From assembly GCA_020735665.1 (NCBI GenBank), contig CP085928.1, forward strand, positions 1,254,001 to 1,318,000: DNA of 64,000 nt. The letters run 5' to 3'. Below the pieces are notes generated by a model. That model worked only from the letters and a program-made list of their open reading frames with translations. It made no database searches and was not told the DNA's origin. This DNA comes from Lachnospiraceae bacterium GAM79 (GTDB lineage Bacteria; Bacillota; Clostridia; Lachnospirales; Lachnospiraceae). Position 1 is the stretch's first letter, and each line of letters starts with the position of its first letter. The position numbers were made by a program, and so were the translations under genes. Shown here piece after piece: positions 27,649 through 36,863 of the stretch.

Positions 27649-28614
27649 ATGAAGAAAAAAACAGCACTTTTTCTCTGTCTGATCCTGCTTATTTCCACTA
27701 TCGGAACAGGATGCAGCAGCAAAAAAGACGCCATCCGATTCGGCGCGGCGGATATCGGCGGTATCTATTATACCTTTGCAAATGCTTATGCCGGTCTGGT
27801 CAACAACGATGCCCCTGATTACAGCATTGAAGCAAAGAAGACTGCCGGATCTGCGGCAAATCTACGACTGCTTGCCGACGGTTACATTGATCTCTGTATT
27901 GCACAAAATGATATGATTGACGACGCAGTAAATGGAACAGGCACATTTGCGGGGAAATCGATCAGTGGATATTCCGCTATCGCCTCTCTGTATCCGGAAG
28001 CCTGCCAGATCATTGTAAAAAAAGATTCAAACATCAAGTCTCTCGATGACCTGACCGGAAAAACCATAAGCATCGGAGCATCCGATTCCGGTACGGAACG
28101 AAATGCAAAACAGATCCTTGAGGTTGCCGGTCTGAATAACGATCTGGTCAAAACCACAAACCTTGACTATATCGATGCTGCCGAAAGCCTGGTTTCCGGT
28201 GAAATTGATGCTTTCTTTGTTACAGCAGGCATTCAGACCACGGTCATTGAAGAGCTGACAAGAACCTGTGATATCCGTTTGATCGGACTTAACGCCAGTT
28301 GTAAAAATAAGCTATTGTCTGCTTATTCGTATTACTCCGATTTTACCATTCCCGCAAATACCTATTCCGGTCAGACCGAGGATGTATCAACGGTCTGTGT
28401 GCAGGCTGTCATGCTTGCAGATAACGACTTATCGAAGGATACTGTAGAAGATCTTACGAGGCTGCTGTTTGAACATGCAAATGATCTGCAATATTCACTT
28501 TCGATCGATATGCAGTTAAATGAACAGGCAGCAACAAAGGGCATCACGATCCCATTTCACAAAGGGGCTGCTGCTTACTACAAAGAAAAAGGGATTACCG
28601 TTGATGTACGATAA
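27649..28614 (+). CDS. TAXI-family solute-binding lipoprotein
   Basis: A 321-residue binding protein with a lipoprotein signal ending ISTIGTGCSS (Cys22). The mature part has IRFGAADIGGIYYTFANAYAGLV, KTAGSAANLRLLADGYIDLCIAQND and GTERNAKQILEVAGL, typical of the TAXI type of TRAP receptors. TAXI proteins usually work with a TRAP membrane subunit, but the next gene (25 bases on) encodes a GltS-type symporter instead. A Thermus TAXI protein structure contains glutamate, so glutamate is a reasonable substrate guess. Confidence 0.85.
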   Translation: MKKKTALFLCLILLISTIGTGCSSKKDAIRFGAADIGGIYYTFANAYAGLVNNDAPDYSIEAKKTAGSAANLRLLADGYIDLCIAQNDMIDDAVNGTGTFAGKSISGYSAIASLYPEACQIIVKKDSNIKSLDDLTGKTISIGASDSGTERNAKQILEVAGLNNDLVKTTNLDYIDAAESLVSGEIDAFFVTAGIQTTVIEELTRTCDIRLIGLNASCKNKLLSAYSYYSDFTIPANTYSGQTEDVSTVCVQAVMLADNDLSKDTVEDLTRLLFEHANDLQYSLSIDMQLNEQAATKGITIPFHKGAAAYYKEKGITVDVR

Positions 28615-28639
28615 TTTCTGAACATAAGAAAGGGTAATT

Positions 28640-29827
28640 ATGAAAATTCAATTAGATATGTATCAGACACTTGCGATTGCCGTCCTTGTGTTGATGCTTG
28701 GAACATTTTTGAAAAAAAGAATCTTCTTTCTGGAAAAATTCTGTATACCTTCTCCTGTTATAGGCGGACTCTTATTTGCAATTTTCACCTGCATCTGTTA
28801 CAGTACGGGATTGGCAGAATTTTCCTTTGATGATACCCTACGGGAAGTCTGTATGGTATTCTTCTTTACCTCTGTAGGTTTTCAGGCAAATCTGAAGGTC
28901 TTAAAGAGCGGTGGCAAATCACTGGCGGTCTTTCTGGGACTTGTTATTGCTCTGATCGTACTTCAAAACCTACTCGCTGTCGGCATGTCCAGGATCCTTG
29001 GACTTGACCCTCTGATCGGTATGTGTACCGGATCAATCCCAATGGTCGGCGGACACGGAACCGCAGGTGCCTTCGGTCCGGTTCTGGAAGACTTTGACAT
29101 ATCCGGTGCAACCACAATCTGTACTGCAGCTGCAACCTTTGGTTTGATCGCCGGAAGTCTGATCGGCGGTCCACTCGGAAAACGATTGATTGAGAAGAAG
29201 AATCTGTTAGAAACGGTTGTGCCTGAAGATGACAGCCTTTTGATCGAAGAAGAAAAGAAACATGAACGTCATACAAATATGTATGCAGCCGCTGTTTTTC
29301 AATTGATCCTTGCAATAGGACTCGGAACGATATTCTCATGGTTACTGACAAAAACCGGGTTAACTTTTCCAATCTACATCGGTGCTATGATCGCAGCCGC
29401 ACTGATTCGAAATATCGGTGAATATTCCGGTAAGTTCACGATTCATATGGGTGAGATCAACGACCTTGGCGGTATTGCTCTCTCCCTGTTCCTCGGTATT
29501 GCAATGATTACATTAAAACTATGGCAGCTTGCATCTCTCGCTCTTCCATTATTTATCCTGCTGACCAGTCAGGTTATTCTGATCTGTCTGTTCACATACT
29601 TTGTTGAATTCAACATCATGGGACGTGACTACGATGCTGCTGTTCTGGTTGCCGGAACCTGTGGTTTTGGAATGGGGGCAACACCAAATGCCATGGCAAA
29701 TATGCAGGCGATCTGTGATAAATATTCGCCATCCGTAAAAGCCTATCTCCTGATTCCGCTTGTTGGCAGTTTATTTGCAGACTTTATCAACAGCCTTGTT
29801 ATTACATTCTTCATTAACCTGTTATAA
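28640..29827 (+). CDS. gltS: GltS-type sodium:glutamate symporter
   Basis: A 395-residue membrane carrier of the glutamate:Na+ symporter family. It has two inverted halves with re-entrant-loop motifs: PSPVIGGLLFAI and GMCTGSIPMVGGHGTAGAFG in the first, GGIALSLFLGIAMITLKLW and GTCGFGMGATPNAMANM in the second. A charged cytoplasmic loop near residue 200 (EEEKKHERH) separates them. It is co-transcribed with the TAXI lipoprotein and followed 15 bases later by a small protein. Substrate assumed to be glutamate from the family. Confidence 0.88.
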   Translation: MKIQLDMYQTLAIAVLVLMLGTFLKKRIFFLEKFCIPSPVIGGLLFAIFTCICYSTGLAEFSFDDTLREVCMVFFFTSVGFQANLKVLKSGGKSLAVFLGLVIALIVLQNLLAVGMSRILGLDPLIGMCTGSIPMVGGHGTAGAFGPVLEDFDISGATTICTAAATFGLIAGSLIGGPLGKRLIEKKNLLETVVPEDDSLLIEEEKKHERHTNMYAAAVFQLILAIGLGTIFSWLLTKTGLTFPIYIGAMIAAALIRNIGEYSGKFTIHMGEINDLGGIALSLFLGIAMITLKLWQLASLALPLFILLTSQVILICLFTYFVEFNIMGRDYDAAVLVAGTCGFGMGATPNAMANMQAICDKYSPSVKAYLLIPLVGSLFADFINSLVITFFINLL

Positions 29828-29842
29828 AAGGAGGATATTCTC

Positions 29843-30046
29843 ATGTTCGGACATAGAAAAGATAAGAAAAAAGATTATAATCTGACTTACGACAATCTCG
29901 CAATTCCTGAAATTCATACGCAGTCAGACTCGGATTCGAATGACGCTGACGCTTCGAATCCTGTACATACAAAATCTTTCGAGGAGGAAGCGAACATCTC
30001 CTATGATGTGGCCATCCCGGAAGTTCATATCAGGAAGAAAAAATAA
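29843..30046 (+). CDS. Small protein with duplicated AIPE-[IV]-H motif
   Basis: A 67-residue charged soluble protein preceded by a strong AAAGGAGGATATTCTC ribosome binding site, 15 bases after gltS. It has two copies of a motif, YDNLAIPEIHTQ (about residues 16-27) and YDVAIPEVHIRKKK (residues 54-67), joined by an acidic linker rich in Ser, Asp and Asn; both ends are Lys-rich. I do not recognise a family. Position suggests a role with the TAXI-GltS transporter, for example as a regulator or assembly factor; this is inference. Confidence 0.7.
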   Translation: MFGHRKDKKKDYNLTYDNLAIPEIHTQSDSDSNDADASNPVHTKSFEEEANISYDVAIPEVHIRKKK

Positions 30047-30262
30047 AAAACTCCCTACAGACAGCATATATATTTTATGTAGCAGACCTATCTGAACGTC
30101 GGTTCTTAACGAATCACTGTAAAGTGATGAGTTTAGCACCGCTACGTGATAACTGAGACCTTACCGAGGCTTAGCCGGGGTTAGTTCGAAGTTATACAGA
30201 GTAAGATAGAACGAAAGTGTTCTGCGAAATAAAGATATATATGTCGTCTACAGGGAGTCTTT
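30046..30262. repeat. Nested inverted-repeat element D, bidirectional terminator-like
   Basis: Outer arms (ACTCCCT near 30050 and AGGGAGT at 30252-30258, continuing into CATATATAT/ATATATATG) enclose the conserved core 30082-30234: GCAGACC, ACGTCGGTTCTTAACGA, hairpin ATCACT-GTAA-AGTGAT, AGTTTAGCACCGCTACGTGA, an extra hairpin region (30147-30206), then AGAACGAAAGTGTTCT and GCGAAATAAAG. It fills the whole gap between two convergent stop codons. T-rich runs follow on both strands (TCTTTTATTT on plus, TTTTTTATTTTTT on minus). Confidence 0.88.
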
Positions 30263-30265
30263 TAT

Positions 30266-33200
30266 TTATTCTTCTCTTTTCATATAGACCTGCTCGAAGG
30301 ATTCGATATTCACAGGCTTGCTGTACAGATAGCCCTGAATATGGTTGCATCCCATTTCCTTCAGGTATTCTGCCTGTTTCTTGGTCTCTACTCCTTCCGC
30401 AATACATTCCACTCCAAGATCTGTGCACATCTCAACCAGATGTCTTAAAATCGTTCTGCTAGCTATATTCTTGTCTATATTATAAACCATACTCCGATCC
30501 AGCTTGATCACATCAAACTTCATAGAAGAAAGAATCGATACATTGGAATATTTTGTTCCAAAGTCATCCATGGCAATCCTGAAGCCTGCAGTATGCAGTT
30601 TATTTGCAATTCTGGTAACCATCTCATGTTCCATCTCACCAACAGACTCTGTAATCTCGATCTCGATCATATCCTTTGGGACTCCATAAGATTCAACAAT
30701 CGCATTGATACGCTCCGGCATATCTTCTTCCAACAGAGATATTCTGGAAAAATTACAGGAGATCGGGATCAGATTATACCCTTCTTTTTTCCAACGTATA
30801 AGCATTTTACATACATTTTCAAGCACAAAAAGATCCATATACTTTATATTTCTGCTTTTTTCCAGACGATCGATCACATTTGCGAGGTTATCCGGTTTGG
30901 CATATCTCACCAGTGCTTCCGCACCATAACAATGATCATTCGAATAGTCCACCTTCGGCTGTAAATACACAAAGAACATTCCGTCTTCAATGTCTTTTTT
31001 TACAAGCTCTCTCGTTAATGTACTCCATTTATAAGAATGTTCATCCTTCTGATCGTACCACTTCTGTTTCTCCATATAGAGCATATCATACGCATGGTTT
31101 TCCATCCGCTTGATATCTTTCTCATAATCATCCCATACATATCCGATACATGCCGTAAAATCGCCAATCTTAATCTGACCTTTCAATGCACGAACCTGAT
31201 CCAGAAAATCACACTGTGAAATATTCTCACAAATTACAGCAAAATCATCATCTCCAATCCGATAAATACAGGATTTCGGAAATACCTTATCTAACAGTCG
31301 GTAATAATCGATCATCAGATTATCAACAAAGAACTGTCCAAATTCATCATATATGTTACGCACTTCATTGATATCAATAATCACTATACCCACTGATTCC
31401 AGATTCTGTCTGCGGTTTATGTAATCCATATAGCAGATACGATTATATGCTCCCGTTATACGATCATGCGTTACTTCATAATTTCGTTCTTCTGCAAGTG
31501 CCCGGCTGACAATATCATTTCCAATATACAAGGATAAAAGATTCATAAGCTTCAGGTCGCCACTGTGAAGCTGCGGATTAAAGATAATGATCCTTCCAAT
31601 AATCTCAGACTTATTGTCTTTGATCGGGACAGAATACATTGACCATATCCTGTTTTCCAAAAAAAACGAATACAGATCCGAAGTTTTGTATGGGTAGTCC
31701 GGAATATGATTAATGATCAGTGCACCTTTTTTGCTCGATATACTCTGCAGTTCCCTCCGGACAGTTTCTTTATAAAAGATCTCCAGTTTTTTCCCAAACG
31801 AATTACTATTTGCTGATTTCCATTCATGATATTCACATAACTTATTGGAATCACATTCCACCAGGCAAGCATGTTTTGCGCCATAGTATTCTCCAAGTGT
31901 TTCTAACAGTTTGCTGTAATTTAAGGAATGCTCTCCTCCTGTAGAAATCTGTGTAATACTGGATACCAACGCATCCTCAATATCATAACGGTTAGAAAGA
32001 ACCTGTGTTACTTTATCGGCATCAGAAATATCAACAGCCATCTCCATACGACACTTTCTTCCATGCCAGTTTACAATCCTGTCTTTTAAAACATATTCTT
32101 TTCCGTTATTGAGATTCTTATGATGCGAGATAAAACTCTTCTCCGTTGATAACAGCTTATTCGTACAGAAGCTGCACGGAAGATCCATACCCTGAAGCAC
32201 CTTATAACAATGCTTGTCAATATAAGAAGTATCATCTTCAGCCAGACCGACACCAAGCTTGGCTGCCTTATTCATATATTGCAGCTTATAAGAATTCATC
32301 TCCGTTACATATACAACATCCGAGATATCATCCAACAGATAATCCTCTTCATCCGAATAACTGCTGAACTTGGAATTTAATACCGGTTTAGCTTCATCCA
32401 TCTTCTCACAAAAAAGCATACAGCGGTCTTTGCCCTGCCGTTTGGAATAATATAACGCCTGATCCGCTTTATAATATAAAGAATCGAATTTCAACGACTT
32501 TGATATAGTATCAACTGCAATACCGATCGATGCCGAGTGCTCCGCCTTACATTTAATCGCACGAATTCCTTTATTAAGTGTCTTCGCAACCATGTATGCC
32601 GTATCTTCATCGACTACATCCGGAATAAACATAGAAAATTCATCTCCGCCGAGACGACCACTAAATCCACCATATGTATTTGCAACACTTTCCAGAACAA
32701 CTGCTGTGTCACACAACAAATCATCCCCGGCATAATGTCCCAGTGCATCATTTACTAATTTAAAATCATCCAGATCGATCATATAGAGTGCACACAGCGT
32801 CTCATCAAATTCCGCAAGGAACCTGGATACTTTAGACACAAAGGTGCTATGATTATAAACCCCTGTAAGAGAATCTCGTTCCGCACGTAGAATCAATTCC
32901 TGACTCTGCAGCTTCTCTTCATGAATCGAATACAATTTACCTACAATCTTTTTTACCACACCATTTGTATCAGCAACGCTGACAAGCGTTGCACGATGCC
33001 AGAGATACATACCATTACCGATAAAATCGACCCTGATTTCAACGGTTTCGGTATCCTTAACAGCTGTCAATTCAGCCAATACATCTGATACCGTTTTTTT
33101 GTCTTCCGAATAGATCAACTGACACTGAGCAAGGTTTGCAGCAAAATCTTTATCATCAAAAACAGTTATGGTTCTGCCGTCCATATACTTAGATATAACC

Positions 33201-34093
33201 ATGCTGTCATCTTCTACCGTATAGGAAAACAAGAGTTCATCACTTCCCTGCGCCACTAACTTCAGCATCTCGGTCTGTGCACTCTTTTCCAGTTCTTCTT
33301 TCTTTTTATCCGTAATATCTACACAGACAGCGCATATGGAAAAAACGCTTTTTCTTGCCGCAAGAAGCGACAGGCATACCTGCACCCAATAATATGATTC
33401 CGGATTATTTTTATTAATAAAGCGATATTCACCAATTGTCATCTTATTTGACAACAAGGTCTCCTTAATCTGTCGTTTCAGTTCTTTCCGATCTTCTTCA
33501 AATGCCAGATTGATATATTCATTTCCTTCTGTACCAAGCTGACCTTTTTTCAGGTCGAACATCTTATAAAAGCTCTCACTGATATATTCTACTGTGATCT
33601 TCTTATTTCCGATATCAAATACTCCGACACCGCCCGCCAGATTATTGAGAATAGACTCCAGCATACGGTTCTTATCCGCTAATTCCATATTTAGTTCAGA
33701 ATTGATATCGGTCAGATTTTCAAGCTGCTTCGACAACTTCTTGGTATTTGTTATATCTGTAATAAGGATCTCCCCGCACATTTCTCCTTCTTCCGACTGA
33801 AATGCCCTCCCAAAACAAAATACATATATAATTTCACCATTTTTCTTTTTTAACCGATGTCCCAGATATGCTTCTCCCCGGCTCGACATCTTTGCATAGA
33901 TGATCTTTGTATAATCCTCCCAATCTTCATCCAGCATAATATCCTTTACATAAAGCTGTAAGCGCTCTACATCTTCCGCGGAATAACCAAGGATCTGTTC
34001 AAATCCCTCATCTACCTTTAGAATCTTCATATCTCTGATACGTGCCTGATATCTGGAATATATAATTTCTTCAAATTGTTTTTCCATAACCAA
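30266..34093 (-). CDS. Multi-domain c-di-GMP protein (PAS-GGDEF-GAF-GGDEF-EAL)
   Basis: A 1275-residue soluble protein. Domains in order: PAS (about 10-115), PAS (145-265), PAS-like (280-395), GGDEF with intact GGDEF at 482-486 but no RxxD inhibitory site just before it, a PAS-like segment with Cys629, Cys640 and Cys643 (HCYKVLQGMDLPCSFC), a GAF-like domain (about 720-865), a degenerate GGDEF (GDDDF at 947-951) and a C-terminal EAL domain (about 1035-1270) with GAEALVRY, EIEITES, MDDFGTKYS, IKLDRS and AEGVET. It could both make and break c-di-GMP. The start is probably TTG at 34093, seven bases after GGAGG. It lies 48 bases after pyrD on the same strand. Confidence 0.88.
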   Translation of the reverse strand: MVMEKQFEEIIYSRYQARIRDMKILKVDEGFEQILGYSAEDVERLQLYVKDIMLDEDWEDYTKIIYAKMSSRGEAYLGHRLKKKNGEIIYVFCFGRAFQSEEGEMCGEILITDITNTKKLSKQLENLTDINSELNMELADKNRMLESILNNLAGGVGVFDIGNKKITVEYISESFYKMFDLKKGQLGTEGNEYINLAFEEDRKELKRQIKETLLSNKMTIGEYRFINKNNPESYYWVQVCLSLLAARKSVFSICAVCVDITDKKKEELEKSAQTEMLKLVAQGSDELLFSYTVEDDSMVISKYMDGRTITVFDDKDFAANLAQCQLIYSEDKKTVSDVLAELTAVKDTETVEIRVDFIGNGMYLWHRATLVSVADTNGVVKKIVGKLYSIHEEKLQSQELILRAERDSLTGVYNHSTFVSKVSRFLAEFDETLCALYMIDLDDFKLVNDALGHYAGDDLLCDTAVVLESVANTYGGFSGRLGGDEFSMFIPDVVDEDTAYMVAKTLNKGIRAIKCKAEHSASIGIAVDTISKSLKFDSLYYKADQALYYSKRQGKDRCMLFCEKMDEAKPVLNSKFSSYSDEEDYLLDDISDVVYVTEMNSYKLQYMNKAAKLGVGLAEDDTSYIDKHCYKVLQGMDLPCSFCTNKLLSTEKSFISHHKNLNNGKEYVLKDRIVNWHGRKCRMEMAVDISDADKVTQVLSNRYDIEDALVSSITQISTGGEHSLNYSKLLETLGEYYGAKHACLVECDSNKLCEYHEWKSANSNSFGKKLEIFYKETVRRELQSISSKKGALIINHIPDYPYKTSDLYSFFLENRIWSMYSVPIKDNKSEIIGRIIIFNPQLHSGDLKLMNLLSLYIGNDIVSRALAEERNYEVTHDRITGAYNRICYMDYINRRQNLESVGIVIIDINEVRNIYDEFGQFFVDNLMIDYYRLLDKVFPKSCIYRIGDDDFAVICENISQCDFLDQVRALKGQIKIGDFTACIGYVWDDYEKDIKRMENHAYDMLYMEKQKWYDQKDEHSYKWSTLTRELVKKDIEDGMFFVYLQPKVDYSNDHCYGAEALVRYAKPDNLANVIDRLEKSRNIKYMDLFVLENVCKMLIRWKKEGYNLIPISCNFSRISLLEEDMPERINAIVESYGVPKDMIEIEITESVGEMEHEMVTRIANKLHTAGFRIAMDDFGTKYSNVSILSSMKFDVIKLDRSMVYNIDKNIASRTILRHLVEMCTDLGVECIAEGVETKKQAEYLKEMGCNHIQGYLYSKPVNIESFEQVYMKREE

Positions 34094-34141
34094 CTAACTG
34101 CCTCCCCAATACATCCTATAAAGCAGACAACCCAATATCTT

Positions 34142-35053
34142 TTATTTTACACACCCAATCAACTCATTTATATCATCAATCTGATTCTCGATCAGATACT
34201 TCTCAATTCCATCTGTAATCTCCACTGTTGCATATGGATTATTGAAGTTTGCTGTGCCAACTGCAATTGCCGATGCACCTGCCATGATCATTTCGAGAGC
34301 ATCCTCAGTCGTAGCGATACCGCCCATGCCTATGATCGGAAGCTTGACAGCATTTGCGACCTGATACACCATCCGTACTGCGATCGGATGGATCGCGGGA
34401 CCTGATACACCGGCAGTCTTATTCTTTACAGCAAATGTACGACGCTTAACATCAATCTTCATGCCTGTAAGTGTATTAATAAGTGACAGCGCATCTGCTC
34501 CGCCTGCTTCCGCAGCTCTTGCCATCTCTGTAATATCTGTAACATTCGGACTGAGCTTCATGATCACCGGCTGCTTTGCAACCTTCTTTACTGCCTGTGT
34601 TATATCATAAAGAGCTTCCGGCTTCTGACCAAATGCAATTCCTCCCTCTTTTACATTCGGGCAGGATACATTCATCTCAAGCATATCAATATCTGTATCT
34701 GCCAGCCGTTCTACGACATCTATATAATCTTCCTTTGACTTTCCGCATACATTTACGATCACTTTTGTATCATATTTTGCAAGGAACGGAAGATCCCTTT
34801 TTATAAAAGTATCAATACCCGGATTTTGAAGTCCGATGGCATTCATCATTCCGCCATATGTCTCTGCAATTCTGGGTGTCGGATTGCCCGGCCACGGAAC
34901 ATTTGCCACACCCTTTGTCGTAACTGCTCCCAGACGGTTCAGATCGACAAATTCCGAATACTCCATACCTGAACCAAATGTACCGGATGCAACTGTAATT
35001 GGATTCTTCCATTCTACTCCTGCGATGTTTACCGCCATATTTACTTTACTCAT
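34142..35053 (-). CDS. pyrD: Dihydroorotate dehydrogenase B, catalytic subunit
   Basis: A 303-residue class 1B enzyme oxidising dihydroorotate to orotate, using NAD through PyrK. Motifs: NPITVASGTFGSG, NAIGLQNPGIDTF, the active-site loop EMNVSCPNVKEGG with its Cys, PVIMKLSPNV and GMGGIATTEDALEMIMAGASAIAVGT. The ATG overlaps the pyrK stop by one base (TAATG). Together with pyrK it forms the heterotetrameric enzyme. Confidence 0.96.
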   Translation of the reverse strand: MSKVNMAVNIAGVEWKNPITVASGTFGSGMEYSEFVDLNRLGAVTTKGVANVPWPGNPTPRIAETYGGMMNAIGLQNPGIDTFIKRDLPFLAKYDTKVIVNVCGKSKEDYIDVVERLADTDIDMLEMNVSCPNVKEGGIAFGQKPEALYDITQAVKKVAKQPVIMKLSPNVTDITEMARAAEAGGADALSLINTLTGMKIDVKRRTFAVKNKTAGVSGPAIHPIAVRMVYQVANAVKLPIIGMGGIATTEDALEMIMAGASAIAVGTANFNNPYATVEITDGIEKYLIENQIDDINELIGCVK

Positions 35054-35817
35054 TACAGTTCCACCTCCTCAGCATAAAAGACAGGACCATCTGCACAGAT
35101 CCTTGCATTGTGTACCTTTGAATGCTCGTCCACATTCTTTGTCTGACAGACACAGGCAAGACAGGCACCTACACCACATGCCATCTTTTCTTCCAATGAA
35201 ATCTCACAACGGATATTCTGCTCTGCCGCATACTGTTTGATTCCACGAAGCATCGGAGTCGGGCCACAGGCATATATGATATCACCGGTTACCGCACATG
35301 CTTTGATCGCATCTATTACGTTTCCCTTTGTTCCATGCATTCCATCTTCGGAAGACAGATACACGGTACCATATGGTTCAAATTCTTCATTTAAGAAAAG
35401 CTCATCCCGGTATCCAAGTACGATGGACTTCTCACAGTCCAGCTCCTTTGCAAGCTGCAGCATCGGCGGAATACCGATTCCACCACCGATCAGAATTGCT
35501 TTTCCGGACTCCTTCATAAAGCCATTTCCAAGCGGACCAAGAATATCCACCATATCTCCTGCCTGTAATTTTGAGAACTCATTTGTTCCCTTTCCTGCGA
35601 TACGATATACCAGACGAAGCGTACCTGCTTCTTTATCAATTCCACATAAACTGATCGGTCTTGGAAGCATACGGCTTCCATCCTTTGAATATACAGAAAC
35701 AAACTGACCTGCAACCGCCTGCGATGCAATCTCTCCTGCTTTCAGGATCAGACTGTATATATCTGTTGCTATACAGGTCTGGCTCACAACCTCTGCTGTT
35801 ATCTTTACTTTACCCAT
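35053..35817 (-). CDS. pyrK: Dihydroorotate dehydrogenase B, electron-transfer subunit
   Basis: I start at 35817 (254 residues, MGKVKITAEVVSQT) since GGGAGG precedes it; the frame is open to 35847. A ferredoxin-reductase fold binds FAD (RPISLCG) and NAD (AILIGGGIGIPPMLQLAKEL, IIYACGPTPMLRGIK). The C-terminal [2Fe-2S] site has CGVGACLACVC and a further Cys in ARICADGPVF. Couples PyrD to NAD+. Confidence 0.94.
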   Translation of the reverse strand: MGKVKITAEVVSQTCIATDIYSLILKAGEIASQAVAGQFVSVYSKDGSRMLPRPISLCGIDKEAGTLRLVYRIAGKGTNEFSKLQAGDMVDILGPLGNGFMKESGKAILIGGGIGIPPMLQLAKELDCEKSIVLGYRDELFLNEEFEPYGTVYLSSEDGMHGTKGNVIDAIKACAVTGDIIYACGPTPMLRGIKQYAAEQNIRCEISLEEKMACGVGACLACVCQTKNVDEHSKVHNARICADGPVFYAEEVEL

Positions 35818-35916
35818 GTATCTATGTCCTCCCGTGATCTCTTCCATATGATCTGTACGCCTCCACTATCACCACACATCGTGTACTGCATACTGTTTTT
35901 CTGATAAATCCGATAT

Positions 35917-36837
35917 TTATAATACGCTGTTGATATCTTCGATCATATCAACAACTGCCTGACGGGAAGCATCTGCATAATTTGCTTCGCCAAATGAAGC
36001 ATATTTCTCCTGCTTGTATGCTGCAATGATTCCTCTGGATGAATTTACGATCGCACCAAGTCCGTCTTCATTGAAATAATGTACCAGATCAGCAGCCTTA
36101 CCGCCCTGTGCTCCGTAGCCCGGAACAAGAATAAATGACTTCGGCATGATCTTACGAAGTACCTTACCCATCTCTGGATACGTTGCTCCTACAACAGCAC
36201 CGACACTGCTGTAACCGCTCTCACCGATCGTATCTTTGCCCCATTCATTAACCATAGCGCCAACCAGCTCATATAACGGCTTGCCATCGATCAGACGATC
36301 CTGGAATTCACCGGATGAAGGATTTGATGTCTTGACCAGTACAAAGATTCCCTTCTTCTCTTCCTTACATACATCTACAAAAGGCTTGATTCCATCGGTA
36401 CCAAGATATGGATTTACAGTTGCAAAATCTTCACCAAATACGGAATATGTCTTACTTCCGACCGCAACCTTTCCAAGATGTCCGACTGCATATGCTGCAG
36501 ATGTTGATCCGATATCGCCTCTTTTAATATCTGCGATCACAACCAGATCCTTTGACTTACAATAATCAACCGTCTTCTGGAATACCTTTAAACCCTCGAT
36601 ACCAAACTGCTCATACATAGCAATCTGCGGCTTAACAGCAGGGATCAGATCATGAACTGCGTCCACAATACCCTTATTGTACTGCCAGATGGCTTCCGCT
36701 GCACCCTCTAAAGTCTCACCATATTCATCAAATGCTGTCTTCTTTATATATTCCGGCACATAGGAAAGCATCGGATCCAGTCCAACAACGATCGGTGCCT
36801 TTGTCTCTTTGATTTTTTTTACTAATTTGTCTATCAT
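35917..36837 (-). CDS. pyrF: Orotidine 5'-phosphate decarboxylase
   Basis: A 306-residue OMP decarboxylase of the longer bacterial type (PyrF subfamily 2). IVVGLDPMLSYVP, the catalytic VVIADIKRGDIGSTSAAYA (Asp-Lys-Asp), VKTSNPSSGEFQD and FILVPGYGAQGG are visible. It lies about 100 bases upstream of pyrK and 26 bases after the P-protein-like gene, so these probably form one transcript. No PyrR-type attenuator was recognised. Confidence 0.94.
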   Translation of the reverse strand: MIDKLVKKIKETKAPIVVGLDPMLSYVPEYIKKTAFDEYGETLEGAAEAIWQYNKGIVDAVHDLIPAVKPQIAMYEQFGIEGLKVFQKTVDYCKSKDLVVIADIKRGDIGSTSAAYAVGHLGKVAVGSKTYSVFGEDFATVNPYLGTDGIKPFVDVCKEEKKGIFVLVKTSNPSSGEFQDRLIDGKPLYELVGAMVNEWGKDTIGESGYSSVGAVVGATYPEMGKVLRKIMPKSFILVPGYGAQGGKAADLVHYFNEDGLGAIVNSSRGIIAAYKQEKYASFGEANYADASRQAVVDMIEDINSVL

Positions 36838-36863
36838 GTCTTTTCTCCCTTATATATAAAAAT

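Noticed and set aside
21777-30262. Retron or CRISPR-associated RNA
   Set aside because: No reverse transcriptase, Cas or TnpB-like gene lies near any copy.
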